From Alphaproteobacteria bacterium (GTDB lineage: Bacteria > Pseudomonadota > Alphaproteobacteria > UBA8366 > GCA-2717185), in the NCBI GenBank assembly GCA_016764135.1, contig JAESSL010000392.1, positions 1 to 15,276 of the forward strand: DNA of 15,276 nucleotides. Direction: 5' to 3'. The translations under genes and the position numbers were made by a program. The notes under the pieces were generated by a model. It was given only the letters and a program-made list of their open reading frames with translations. It did no database searches and was not told the origin of the DNA. Position 1 is the stretch's first letter. The number at the start of each line of letters is the position of its first letter. This document shows, piece after piece, positions 1 to 7,010 of this stretch.

Positions 1-411
1 CGAGCGGCGATTGATGAAACAGGTTCGTTAGCGCGGCTGCGCGACGATATGGAAAAGCGGATATTAGCGCGACAACCTGACGCTGTCGTGATTTCGCAAA
101 CATCGGCGCGGTTGCCAAATACGAGTTGCATCGCGACGCCCGGCGTTAAAGCCGCGACGCAAGTCATGGGATTGGATCTGGCGGGGGTAGCGGTAAGCGC
201 AGGCTCGGCCTGCTCTTCGGGAAAGGTGCAGACCAGTCATGTTCTGGACGCTATGGGCTATGGACCAGGGATCGCAGATTGTGCAATTCGCGTGAGTCTG
301 GGTCGAGAAACAACCTCTCGGGACATTGACGCATTCGTAGAACCCTGGGACCAGATTATTACGCGCACAACGAAGTCGAGGCCGCTGAAGGAGCGGGTGA
401 ATAATGCCTAA
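1..411 (+). CDS. Cysteine desulfurase, IscS/NifS-like, 3' part only
   Basis: The reading frame is open from base 1, so the gene begins upstream; 136 residues are visible. Family knowledge: PLP-dependent removal of sulfur from L-cysteine as an enzyme-bound persulfide, feeding Fe-S clusters and tRNA or cofactor thiolation in the cytosol. The visible part is the C-terminal small domain. It contains LPNTSCIATPG followed by VSAGSACSSGK, the mobile loop with the persulfide-carrying cysteine that is typical of class I (IscS/NifS) enzymes. The PLP lysine lies outside the window. SufS further downstream is a separate class II enzyme, so this locus encodes two desulfurases. Its end overlaps the ferredoxin gene by 8 nt, which implies translational coupling. 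The family is secure; whether it should be called iscS or nifS cannot be decided from this fragment. Confidence 0.9.
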   Translation, partial: RAAIDETGSLARLRDDMEKRILARQPDAVVISQTSARLPNTSCIATPGVKAATQVMGLDLAGVAVSAGSACSSGKVQTSHVLDAMGYGPGIADCAIRVSLGRETTSRDIDAFVEPWDQIITRTTKSRPLKERVNNA

Positions 412-751
412 AGTGACATTCCTTAAAATTACGTTCATTGACGCAAATGGACATCACAAGGAGGTCGATGCGCCGCTCGGCCAGTCCCTTCTGGAAATTG
501 CTCATGCGGGTAATATTGACATCGAAGGCGCGTGCGAAGGCGCGATGGCGTGCTCCACATGTCACCTCATCGTTGACGAGAATTGGTTCGGCAAATTGCC
601 AGAACCGAGCGAAGATGAAGAGGATATGCTGGATCTGGCGTTTGGACTGACCCGTTGGTCGCGGCTGGGCTGTCAGATAGAAATGACCGAGGCGCTGGAC
701 GGTCTTGTGGTTCGCCTGCCGCCAGAGATTAGAAATATCCTGCTTGAATAG
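404..751 (+). CDS. [2Fe-2S] ferredoxin, ISC/adrenodoxin type
   Basis: A 115-residue protein of the size usual for bacterial Isc ferredoxins. Cysteines 44, 50, 53 and 90 form the C-x5-C-x2-C-x36-C pattern of vertebrate/ISC-type plant-like [2Fe-2S] ferredoxins, within the family-typical context EGACEGAMACSTCH and, later, RLGCQI. The acidic stretch around residues 68-77 (EPSEDEEDML) matches the partner-docking helix of adrenodoxin-like proteins. Known role of the family: donating electrons during cluster assembly on the scaffold with the cysteine desulfurase. The ATG at 404 is preceded by AAGGAG (388-393) and lies inside the end of the desulfurase gene, so the two are probably co-translated. The protein is expected to be cytosolic; no signal peptide is visible. 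It could instead serve another pathway, but its position next to a desulfurase favours Fe-S assembly. Confidence 0.92.
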   Translation: MPKVTFLKITFIDANGHHKEVDAPLGQSLLEIAHAGNIDIEGACEGAMACSTCHLIVDENWFGKLPEPSEDEEDMLDLAFGLTRWSRLGCQIEMTEALDGLVVRLPPEIRNILLE

Positions 752-774
752 GCGCGATCAGCGCGAGGTGAAGA

Positions 775-1464
775 ATGGCGAACGCCCCTGAATTTGAATT
801 ATACGAAACGCTGAAAGCGCATTGTGGCGATGACTGGACGGCGTATATCCAGCACGAATTTGTACGAGGCCTTGGCGATGGTTCGCTGCCACGCGCGGCG
901 TTTCAGTATTATTTGCGACAGGATTATCTGTTTTTGATCAATTTCGCTCGGGCGCATGCGTTGGCGGCGTTTCAGGCGGAAACGCTTGAGGATTTACGCC
1001 AGTCCGCAAAAACCGTTTCCGCCATTCTTGACGGCGAAATGCAACTCCATGTCTCCTTTTGCGCCGGATGGGGCGTGAGCGAGCCGGAAATGGCCGCGAC
1101 GCCTGAGGATCCAGCGAATATGGCCTATACGCGTTATGTTCTGGAGCGCGGGCTGGCCGGTGATGCGCTGGACCTCGCGGTGGCTTTGGCGCCCTGTATT
1201 GTTGGATATGCGGAAACGGCTCGATATTTGATGACGAGCCCTGACACGGTGATGGAGGGAAACCCTTATCGCGAGTGGATTGAGACCTATGCAGCGGATG
1301 ATTATCAGGATGTGGCGTGGGGGCACGCCGCACATCTGGATCGGTTGTTGACAATGCGCGGCGGGCCCGGCCGCATGCCCAGCCTGTCGAAAACCTTTCA
1401 CGACGCAACGCGTCTGGAGATTGGATTTTGGCAAATGGGGCTCGACGGCGCCGCTCCGGCGTAG
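775..1464 (+). CDS. tenA: TenA-family thiaminase II / aminopyrimidine aminohydrolase
   Basis: A 229-residue all-helical TenA/THI-4 protein of full family length. Diagnostic segments are FVRGLGDGSLPRAAFQYYLRQDYLF (residues 29-53), which contains the substrate-binding Asp (D50) and aromatic residues; LAPCIVGY, with the nucleophilic Cys at 141; and LEIGFWQMG near the C-terminus, with Glu 215 as the expected catalytic acid. Family knowledge: TenA hydrolyses aminopyrimidine breakdown products of thiamine so that the HMP moiety can be salvaged. The start at 775 has GAGGTG four bases upstream. The gene lies 23 bp after the ferredoxin gene on the same strand, so it is probably in the same transcript. 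No thiamine gene or TPP riboswitch is visible here, so its placement in a sulfur/Fe-S cluster is unusual. Family assignment is strong; exact substrate was not determined. Confidence 0.9.
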   Translation: MANAPEFELYETLKAHCGDDWTAYIQHEFVRGLGDGSLPRAAFQYYLRQDYLFLINFARAHALAAFQAETLEDLRQSAKTVSAILDGEMQLHVSFCAGWGVSEPEMAATPEDPANMAYTRYVLERGLAGDALDLAVALAPCIVGYAETARYLMTSPDTVMEGNPYREWIETYAADDYQDVAWGHAAHLDRLLTMRGGPGRMPSLSKTFHDATRLEIGFWQMGLDGAAPA

Positions 1465-1467
1465 ATC

Positions 1468-1488
1468 GCGCGGCGAAAAGCGCTGCGC
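1468..1488 (+). terminator. GC-rich hairpin just after tenA
   Basis: Three bases after the tenA stop, GCGCGGCG (1468-1475) can pair with CGCTGCGC (1481-1488) across an AAAAG loop: eight pairs with one G-U. No T-run follows, so it is not a classical intrinsic terminator. It may mark the 3' end of the desulfurase-ferredoxin-tenA transcript or protect it from decay. Confidence 0.35.
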
Positions 1489-1516
1489 CGGTGGAATTCA
1501 GACGTTCTGGTCTGAC

Positions 1517-1539
1517 ATTTTGACGAAAAACTACAAAAT
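1517..1539. promoter_or_regulatory. Inverted repeat over the SUF -35 region, possible regulator site
   Basis: ATTTTG (1517-1522) and CAAAAT (1534-1539) form a 6-bp inverted repeat with an 11-bp spacer. It overlaps the -35 element and the promoter spacer. A dimeric Rrf2 regulator bound here would block RNA polymerase, which fits the autorepression common in this family. The arms are AT-rich and could arise by chance, so this is only a candidate operator. Confidence 0.3.
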
Positions 1540-1549
1540 TTCCTAAAAT
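1520..1549 (+). promoter_or_regulatory. Predicted sigma-70 promoter of the SUF operon
   Basis: TTGACG (1520-1525) and TAAAAT (1544-1549) are separated by 18 bp. This places the transcript start near 1556, about 75 nt before the Rrf2 start codon. It is the best -35/-10 pair in the 165-bp gap between tenA and the regulator gene, and it stands in an AT-rich pocket. The prediction rests on sequence match only. Confidence 0.6.
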
Positions 1550-1590
1550 ACTGATATTGGGACTTGAAATCCGGGACCCAACAGAACATT

Positions 1591-1623
1591 TTCCAATCCG
1601 CACCAAACTTGTACGGATTGGGA
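1591..1623 (+). promoter_or_regulatory. Leader inverted repeat overlapping the Rrf2 ribosome binding site
   Basis: CCAATCCG (1593-1600) and CGGATTGG (1614-1621) are perfect 8-bp arms around a 13-nt spacer. One wobble pair plus one A-T pair can extend the stem outward to 1591 and 1623. The right arm runs into the Shine-Dalgarno GGAG (1621-1624), which sits five bases before the ATG at 1630. In RNA the stem would hide part of the ribosome binding site; in DNA it could be an operator downstream of the transcription start. Which one applies cannot be told from sequence. Confidence 0.45.
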
Positions 1624-1629
1624 GTGCGC

Positions 1630-2124
1630 ATGTTCAAGATTAGCAGAATGATCGATTACGGCGTTGTGATAATGTCACAGCTGGCGCATACGCGTCATGA
1701 GATCATGACCGCGCCGGAAATCGCCGAAGCCACGGGCTTGCCAATGCCAACGGTGTCTAAAGTGCTCAAAGTGTTGGGGCGAAGCGACATTGTCCAATCT
1801 CATCGCGGCGTGAATGGCGGTTATGCGCTGGCCCGGCCAGCGCATGAGATCACGCTGGCTGATATCATTGAAACCCTGGAGGGGCCGGTTGCGTTGACGG
1901 CGTGTGTGGATGCGTCGGACCAACACTGCAAGGTTGAAACTTTCTGTCCCATCAAAGGCGGCTGGGAAAAAGTGAATCATTCAATTCGTCGCGCGCTTGA
2001 AGACGTAAACCTTGTCGAATTAACAGCGTTCCCAGAGTATCCCGACCCGAAAAATTCAACGACAAAACCGGTCAAGCAGGCCGTTGATAAAAATTCCACT
2101 GAGAATTTGTCCGGACCGCAATAA
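1630..2124 (+). CDS. Rrf2-family Fe-S regulator of the SUF operon (IscR/SUF-regulator type)
   Basis: A 164-residue transcription factor when started at the ATG at 1630, which has GGAG five bases upstream; the frame is open further upstream, but that part has no family similarity. Residues 1-80 form the Rrf2 winged helix, opening with FKISRMIDYGVVIMSQLA and carrying the recognition and wing segment LPMPTVSKVLKVL...RGVNGGYALARP. Cysteines 92, 100 and 106, in a loop ending CPIKGGW, match the three cluster ligands of IscR in place, though not in exact spacing. It therefore probably senses Fe-S status through a [2Fe-2S] cluster. The last 25 residues are polar and look disordered. As the first gene of the operon it likely autoregulates sufB onward. 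It most resembles the 'SUF system FeS assembly regulator' subgroup. A site name such as iscR or sufR would be guesswork. Confidence 0.9.
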   Translation: MFKISRMIDYGVVIMSQLAHTRHEIMTAPEIAEATGLPMPTVSKVLKVLGRSDIVQSHRGVNGGYALARPAHEITLADIIETLEGPVALTACVDASDQHCKVETFCPIKGGWEKVNHSIRRALEDVNLVELTAFPEYPDPKNSTTKPVKQAVDKNSTENLSGPQ

Positions 2125-2131
2125 CCCACCT

Positions 2132-2141
2132 TTACCGGTAA
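2132..2141. promoter_or_regulatory. 10-bp palindrome in the regulator-sufB gap
   Basis: TTACCGGTAA is a perfect 10-bp palindrome lying eight bases after the Rrf2 stop codon and 32 bases before the sufB start. It might be a protein-binding site tuning sufB expression. A single 10-bp palindrome is also plausible by chance. Confidence 0.2.
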
Positions 2142-2173
2142 GCCTAAGACGTAATATTTGGAGATTACAAACA

Positions 2174-3631
2174 ATGGCGGCGACTACTGAGACCGTGGAG
2201 CAGGTGCAAACCCTGGCTAATGACGGCTACAAACACGGCTTTGTCACCGATATCGAAATGGAGACCGCGCCCAAGGGATTGAGCGAGGACACCGTTCGTT
2301 TTATTTCGGCGAAAAAGAATGAACCGGAATGGCTTCTGGAATGGCGGTTAACGGCGTATCGCCACTGGCTGACCATGCCGGAACCGCAATGGGCGAAGGT
2401 CAAATTTGATCCTATCGATTATCAGGATTCTTATTATTACGCCGCGCCAAAAAGCGATGACGACAGGCCCAAGAGTCTGGATGAGATCGATCCCAAGCTT
2501 TTGGAAACCTACAAGAAACTCGGCATCCCCTTGTTGGAGCAGGAGCTTCTCGCGGGCGTTGCGGTAGACGCCGTTTTCGACAGCGTTTCAGTGGCGACGA
2601 CCTATAAAAAGAAACTCGAAGAAGTCGGCGTTATCTTTTGCCCGATTTCAGAAGCAATCCAGACTCATCCTGAACTGGTGCGTCAATATATGGGGTCCAT
2701 TGTGCCCTACGGTGACAATAAGCACGCTGCGTTGAACAGCGCCGTGTTTACCGACGGGTCGTTTGTATACATCCCCAAGGGCGTGCGGTGCCCGATGGAA
2801 TTATCGACTTATTTTCGCATCAACGCTGAAAATACAGGACAATTTGAACGCACGCTGATCATTGCGGATGAAGGCTCGTATGTCAGTTATCTGGAAGGCT
2901 GCACCGCGCCGCAACGCGATGAACACCAACTCCATGCGGCGGTCGTTGAACTGATCACGATGGATGACGCCGAGATCAAATATTCGACCGTGCAGAACTG
3001 GTATCCCGGAGACGAAGAGGGCCGGGGCGGCATCTATAATTTTGTGACCAAACGCGGGTTGTGTCGGGGCCGAAACTCCAAAATTGCTTGGACTCAAGTT
3101 GAGACCGGATCGGCAATTACGTGGAAATATCCGAGTTGCGTGCTGGAAGGCGATGGGTCGATCGGTGAGTTTTACTCAGTTGCGATCACCAATAATATGC
3201 AACAGGCCGATACCGGTACGAAAATGATCCATATTGGTAAAAATACGCGATCAACCATTGTTTCTAAAGGGATTTCGGCGGGTCGTGCAGATCAGACATA
3301 TCGAGGTCTGGTCAAGATTTTGGCGAGTGCGGAGGGTGCGCAAAATCACACTCAATGTGATAGTTTGCTCATCGGCGACCAGTGTGGCGCCCATACGGTG
3401 CCTTATATCGAATGCGCCAATCCGACGGCGAGCGTTGCGCATGAGGCGACGACCGCGAAGATCAGTGACGAACAACTTTTTTACTGCCTTCAACGCGGCC
3501 TGTCCGAAGAGGAAGCCGTTTCGTTGATCGTGAACGGGTTCTGCAAGGAAGTGATGAAAACCTTGCCGATGGAATTTGCCGTTGAAGCGCAAAAACTTAT
3601 TGGCATTAGCCTTGAAGGCAGCGTCGGCTAA
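2174..3631 (+). CDS. sufB: SufB, Fe-S scaffold subunit of SufBC2D
   Basis: A 485-residue protein, close to the usual SufB length. SufB accepts persulfide sulfur and, with SufD and SufC, builds the nascent cluster in the cytosol. Motifs visible include GSFVYIPKGVRCPMEL (195-210), YLEGCTAPQRDEHQLHAAVV (239-258) and NHTQCDSLLIGDQCGAHTVP (391-410), where Cys 395 corresponds to the essential E. coli Cys405. HEATTAKISDEQLFYCLQRG (423-442) includes the His-Glu pair implicated in cluster formation at the SufD interface. I chose the ATG at 2174 because GGAGA (2160-2164) precedes it by nine bases; an open frame reaching back to 2084 overlaps the regulator gene and lacks family similarity. It follows the regulator after 49 bp and is 37 bp ahead of sufC. 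Nothing essential is missing. Confidence 0.97.
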   Translation: MAATTETVEQVQTLANDGYKHGFVTDIEMETAPKGLSEDTVRFISAKKNEPEWLLEWRLTAYRHWLTMPEPQWAKVKFDPIDYQDSYYYAAPKSDDDRPKSLDEIDPKLLETYKKLGIPLLEQELLAGVAVDAVFDSVSVATTYKKKLEEVGVIFCPISEAIQTHPELVRQYMGSIVPYGDNKHAALNSAVFTDGSFVYIPKGVRCPMELSTYFRINAENTGQFERTLIIADEGSYVSYLEGCTAPQRDEHQLHAAVVELITMDDAEIKYSTVQNWYPGDEEGRGGIYNFVTKRGLCRGRNSKIAWTQVETGSAITWKYPSCVLEGDGSIGEFYSVAITNNMQQADTGTKMIHIGKNTRSTIVSKGISAGRADQTYRGLVKILASAEGAQNHTQCDSLLIGDQCGAHTVPYIECANPTASVAHEATTAKISDEQLFYCLQRGLSEEEAVSLIVNGFCKEVMKTLPMEFAVEAQKLIGISLEGSVG

Positions 3632-3668
3632 AGGCGTGCTGAAGCAAAGGTCGGGAAAGACAAAACAT

Positions 3669-4427
3669 ATGGCGTTACTCGAAGTTAAAAATCTGCACGC
3701 GTCGGTTGGCGGCAAGGAAATCCTGAAAGGGATCGACCTTGTGATTGAGCCGGGCGAAGTGCACGCGATCATGGGACCAAACGGGTCTGGAAAAAGCACG
3801 TTGTCCTATGTTCTGGCCGGCCGCGACGGCTACGAGGTCACCGAGGGCTCTGTACAGTACGATGGTCAGGATTTGCTGGCGTTGGCGCCGGATGAGCGTG
3901 CGGGCGCGGGCTTGTTTCTGGGGTTTCAGTATCCCGTTGAAATTCCTGGCGTCACCACCATGAATTTTTTGAAGACGGCGTTAAATGCGGTGCGGCAATA
4001 TCGTGAAGAGAAGCCTTTGGACGCCATGCAGTTTCTGAAATATGTCCGGGAACGCGCCGCCATGTTGAACGTCACGGACGATATGTTGCGTCGCGCGCTC
4101 AATGTCGGTTTCTCCGGCGGTGAAAAGAAGCGCAATGAGATCCTGCAAATGGCGGTGCTTGAACCCACGCTGGCGGTTTTGGACGAGACCGATTCAGGGC
4201 TGGATATCGATGCTTTGAAAGTTGTTGCGGAAGGCGTCAACGCCATGCGCACCCCGGAGCGGAGCATGTTGATCATTACCCATTACCAAAGGTTGCTCGA
4301 CTACATTCAACCGGATCACGTGCATGTTCTGGCCAATGGTCGGATTCTTCGTTCAGGCGGTAAAGAACTCGCTCTGGAGTTGGAAGAAAAAGGTTATGGC
4401 GCGATAACCGGCGCAGAAGCGGCCTGA
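3669..4427 (+). CDS. sufC: SufC, ABC-type ATPase of the SUF scaffold
   Basis: A 252-residue soluble ABC ATPase of normal SufC size. It shows Walker A GPNGSGKST (36-44), the Q-loop FLGFQYP (Q87) in the SufC-typical form followed by EIPGV, the signature FSGGEKKRNEI (148-158), Walker B AVLDETDSGLD with D172 and E173, and the H-loop His 205. ATP-driven SufC dimerisation reshapes the SufB-SufD pair and exposes the cluster assembly site. The ATG at 3669 starts the conserved sequence MALLEVKNLH; upstream codons to 3576 overlap sufB and are not conserved, and a GGGAAAG at 3654-3660 may serve as a weak ribosome site. There are no membrane segments, so this is not a transporter. sufD starts 14 bp after it. 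Confidence 0.97.
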   Translation: MALLEVKNLHASVGGKEILKGIDLVIEPGEVHAIMGPNGSGKSTLSYVLAGRDGYEVTEGSVQYDGQDLLALAPDERAGAGLFLGFQYPVEIPGVTTMNFLKTALNAVRQYREEKPLDAMQFLKYVRERAAMLNVTDDMLRRALNVGFSGGEKKRNEILQMAVLEPTLAVLDETDSGLDIDALKVVAEGVNAMRTPERSMLIITHYQRLLDYIQPDHVHVLANGRILRSGGKELALELEEKGYGAITGAEAA

Positions 4428-4441
4428 GTGAGATCGAAAAC

Positions 4442-5761
4442 ATGACCCGGAACGTAACCAAGTTGCATCCTTTCGCCGACTCGGCGCCGGCGTCGCGGTC
4501 GGATGACCCGACATGGCTCTCAGCGCTGCGGCAGGATGGATTACGCCGCTATCGCGACGCTGGACTGCCGACGCCGCGCACAGAAGCGTGGAAATACACC
4601 AACCTCCGCCGTTTATCGCGCATGCTGTTTCAGCCCGTTGGTTCGTCGGTTGAGGACGTCTCCGTGCCGGAAGACCGCTTGCCGAAGCTAGACGCCTATC
4701 GCGCCGTTCTGGTGAATGGCCGGTATCGAGCGGACCTCTCCCGTCTGGACGGGATGCCGAAGGGCGTTCATGTCAGTGGTATTGCGGACGTATTGCGCGC
4801 GTCCCCGGCTAAACTGGAGCCGCTGCTGGGGCGTCTCGCCGTTCATGAGGGAAAGCCGCTGGCGGATCTCAATACGGCGTATCTGGACGATGGCTTTTGC
4901 GTTTTTATCGATGATGGCGCGGTTTTGGATAAGCCGCTGCATCTTGTCTCGATTGGCGCATCGTCCGGGACCGACCCGGTCTGTTTTTATCCTCGATTGC
5001 TGGTGTCGGCGGGCGCTGACTGTATCGCTACAATCGTGGAAAGCCATGTTGGCGATGGCGCCTATTTTTCAAATGGCGCCGCCGAAATCTGGGTCGGTGC
5101 TGGCGCTGTCCTGAACCATTGTAAAGTTCAGGTGGAAGGCGCGGAGGCCTACCATATCGCCGATACGGCGATCCATTTGTCCGACAGAGCGGTCTATGAC
5201 GGGTTCGTATTTCAGTCCGGCGGTTTGTTGGCGCGCAATGAAGTCTATGCGAGCCTGGATGGTGAGAAGATTGAATGCCGCATCAGCGGGGCTTATCTGG
5301 CGACCGGAAAACAGCATATCGACAACACGACGTTTATTGATCATGTGAAGCCGGACTGTAAGTCGCGCGAGGTCTTTAAAGGCGTTCTCGATGGGACGTC
5401 GAGGGCGGTATTCCAGGGCAAGATACTGGTGCGTAAGGACGCCCAGAAAACCGATGGATTTCAATTGAATAAGGCGCTGTTGCTGTCGACTGGCGCTGAA
5501 ATGGACTCTAAGCCTGAACTGGAAATTTACGCGGACGACGTAAAATGCAGCCACGGCGCCACAGTCGGAGAACTGGACGCCGACGCCCTGTTTTATCTGC
5601 GTGCGCGCGGCATTGACCTGGAGACCGCGCGAAACCTTTTGGTGGCTGCGTTTGTCGATGACGCTGTCGGAGAAATCCAGAATGCCGCCGTACGAGAGGC
5701 GGTGTCGGAAATGGTGCAGGCGCAATTTGCGATGCGCAACGAGGATGAAATTGATGAGTGA
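4442..5761 (+). CDS. sufD: SufD, Fe-S scaffold subunit partnering SufB
   Basis: A 439-residue protein with the SufB/SufD right-handed beta-helix, slightly longer than E. coli SufD (423). The N-terminal helical part carries the SufD hallmark PRTEAWKYTNLRRL (45-58). The C-terminal core has IDNTTFIDHVKPDCKSREVF (293-312), the FQGKILVRKDAQKTDGFQ segment, and KCSHGATVGELD, where Cys 369 and His 371 correspond to the SufD residues at the SufB interface. The last helix region, ARGIDLETARNLLVAAF, is typical. It forms the SufBC2D complex and is also linked to iron acquisition for the cluster. The ATG at 4442 has no strong Shine-Dalgarno, which suggests coupling to sufC, 14 bp upstream. Its end overlaps the sufS start by 8 nt. 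Confidence 0.96.
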   Translation: MTRNVTKLHPFADSAPASRSDDPTWLSALRQDGLRRYRDAGLPTPRTEAWKYTNLRRLSRMLFQPVGSSVEDVSVPEDRLPKLDAYRAVLVNGRYRADLSRLDGMPKGVHVSGIADVLRASPAKLEPLLGRLAVHEGKPLADLNTAYLDDGFCVFIDDGAVLDKPLHLVSIGASSGTDPVCFYPRLLVSAGADCIATIVESHVGDGAYFSNGAAEIWVGAGAVLNHCKVQVEGAEAYHIADTAIHLSDRAVYDGFVFQSGGLLARNEVYASLDGEKIECRISGAYLATGKQHIDNTTFIDHVKPDCKSREVFKGVLDGTSRAVFQGKILVRKDAQKTDGFQLNKALLLSTGAEMDSKPELEIYADDVKCSHGATVGELDADALFYLRARGIDLETARNLLVAAFVDDAVGEIQNAAVREAVSEMVQAQFAMRNEDEIDE

Positions 5762-7010
5762 CGGTGCGACGGTGACAAAAGATTCGACCGACATTTACGA
5801 TGTCGAGCGATATCGGCGGGATTTTCCGATTTTGTCGAAGCCGATGAATGGCAAACCGCTTGTCTTTTTGGACAGCGCCGCATCAGCGCAAAAACCCCGC
5901 CAGGTTATCGATGCGATGCGTTATGTGTATGAGAACGAATATGCCAATGTGCATCGCGGCGCCTATGCGCTGTCGGCGGATACGACGACAGCTTATGAGG
6001 GCGCGCGTACAAAGGTTCGCGATTTTCTGAATGCCGCGCATAGCCGCGAGATCATCTTTACGAAGAACGCCACGGAATCCATTAATCTGGTCGCCAACAC
6101 CTTTGGCCGCGATTCCCTGAAAGCGGGCGATGAGATCATCATTTCGACGATGGAGCATCACTCCAATATCGTGCCGTGGCAAATGCTGCGCGACCAGATG
6201 GGACTGGTGCTGAAAGCCGTGCCGATTACCGATGACGGCGAGTTCATGATGGCGGAATACGAAAAAATGCTGTCGTCCAAAACCAAGCTTGTCGCCATCA
6301 CCCATACGTCCAATGCTTTGGGTACAGTTACGCCGGCGGCGGAAATTGTTGAAAAAGCGCATGCGGTTGGTGCGAAAGTGTTGCTGGATGGTTCGCAGGC
6401 GGTGGTGCACATGCCGGTGGATGTGCAGGCGCTGGACGCTGATTTTTATGTGTTTACGGGCCACAAATTATACGGTCCTTCGGGCGTGGGCGTCTTGTAT
6501 GGTAAGGAAACCTTGTTGGACGCCATGCCACCCTTTATGGGCGGCGGCGAAATGATTGCGCAGGTGACCTTGGAAAAATCAACCTGGGCGGCGCTTCCCA
6601 ACAAATTTGAGGCGGGAACCCCAATGATTGCGCAGGCGATCGGGCTGGGCGCTGCGGTGGATTACGTGACGGAAATCGGGATGGACCGAATTCGCGCTCA
6701 TGAACAGGATTTGCTGACCTATGCAACGCAACGCTTATCCGCCGTCGAAGGATTGAAGATATTGGGGACCGCGCCGGTCAAAGCGGCGGTTATCTCCTTT
6801 ACTCTGGGCGATATTCACCCACATGACATAAGTAGTATCATTGATCGCGCTGGCGTCGCGTGCCGGGCAGGGCATCACTGCGCGCAATTGGTGATGGATC
6901 GTTTTGGCGTTGTCGGCACCACGCGGGCCTCGTTTGGTTTGTATAATACACGAGCGGAGGCCGACGCGCTTGCAGAGGCCCTCGAGACAGCACGGGAGTT
7001 TTTTGGCTGA
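5754..7010 (+). CDS. sufS: SufS, class II cysteine desulfurase
   Basis: A 418-residue PLP enzyme of family length. It releases sulfur from L-cysteine as a persulfide for SufU and SufB. Expected residues are present: His 135 in MEHHSN (PLP stacking), Asp 212 in LLDGSQ, the PLP Schiff-base Lys 238 in TGHKLYGPSG, and the persulfide Cys 376 in RAGHHCAQ, the short-loop form of class II enzymes. That loop distinguishes it from the first desulfurase in the window. I chose ATG 5754 because GAGG (5741-5744) lies nine bases upstream; the ATG at 5745 is an alternative, and earlier codons overlap sufD without family similarity. The ATGAGTGA overlap with sufD and the TGATG junction with sufU imply strict translational coupling. 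No sufE is visible, so SufU is its probable activating partner. Confidence 0.96.
   Translation: MSDGATVTKDSTDIYDVERYRRDFPILSKPMNGKPLVFLDSAASAQKPRQVIDAMRYVYENEYANVHRGAYALSADTTTAYEGARTKVRDFLNAAHSREIIFTKNATESINLVANTFGRDSLKAGDEIIISTMEHHSNIVPWQMLRDQMGLVLKAVPITDDGEFMMAEYEKMLSSKTKLVAITHTSNALGTVTPAAEIVEKAHAVGAKVLLDGSQAVVHMPVDVQALDADFYVFTGHKLYGPSGVGVLYGKETLLDAMPPFMGGGEMIAQVTLEKSTWAALPNKFEAGTPMIAQAIGLGAAVDYVTEIGMDRIRAHEQDLLTYATQRLSAVEGLKILGTAPVKAAVISFTLGDIHPHDISSIIDRAGVACRAGHHCAQLVMDRFGVVGTTRASFGLYNTRAEADALAEALETAREFFG

Noticed and set aside
938..1606. 222-codon minus-strand frame opposite tenA
   Set aside because: It is antisense to a well-supported TenA protein, Arg/Pro-rich and without family motifs.
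2084..2173. Upstream extension of the SufB frame into the regulator gene
   Set aside because: The extra 30 codons lack SufB similarity, and the ATG at 2174 has GGAGA at good spacing.
5069..5794. 241-codon minus-strand frame opposite sufD
   Set aside because: It is a shadow of the conserved sufD coding sequence with no recognisable product.
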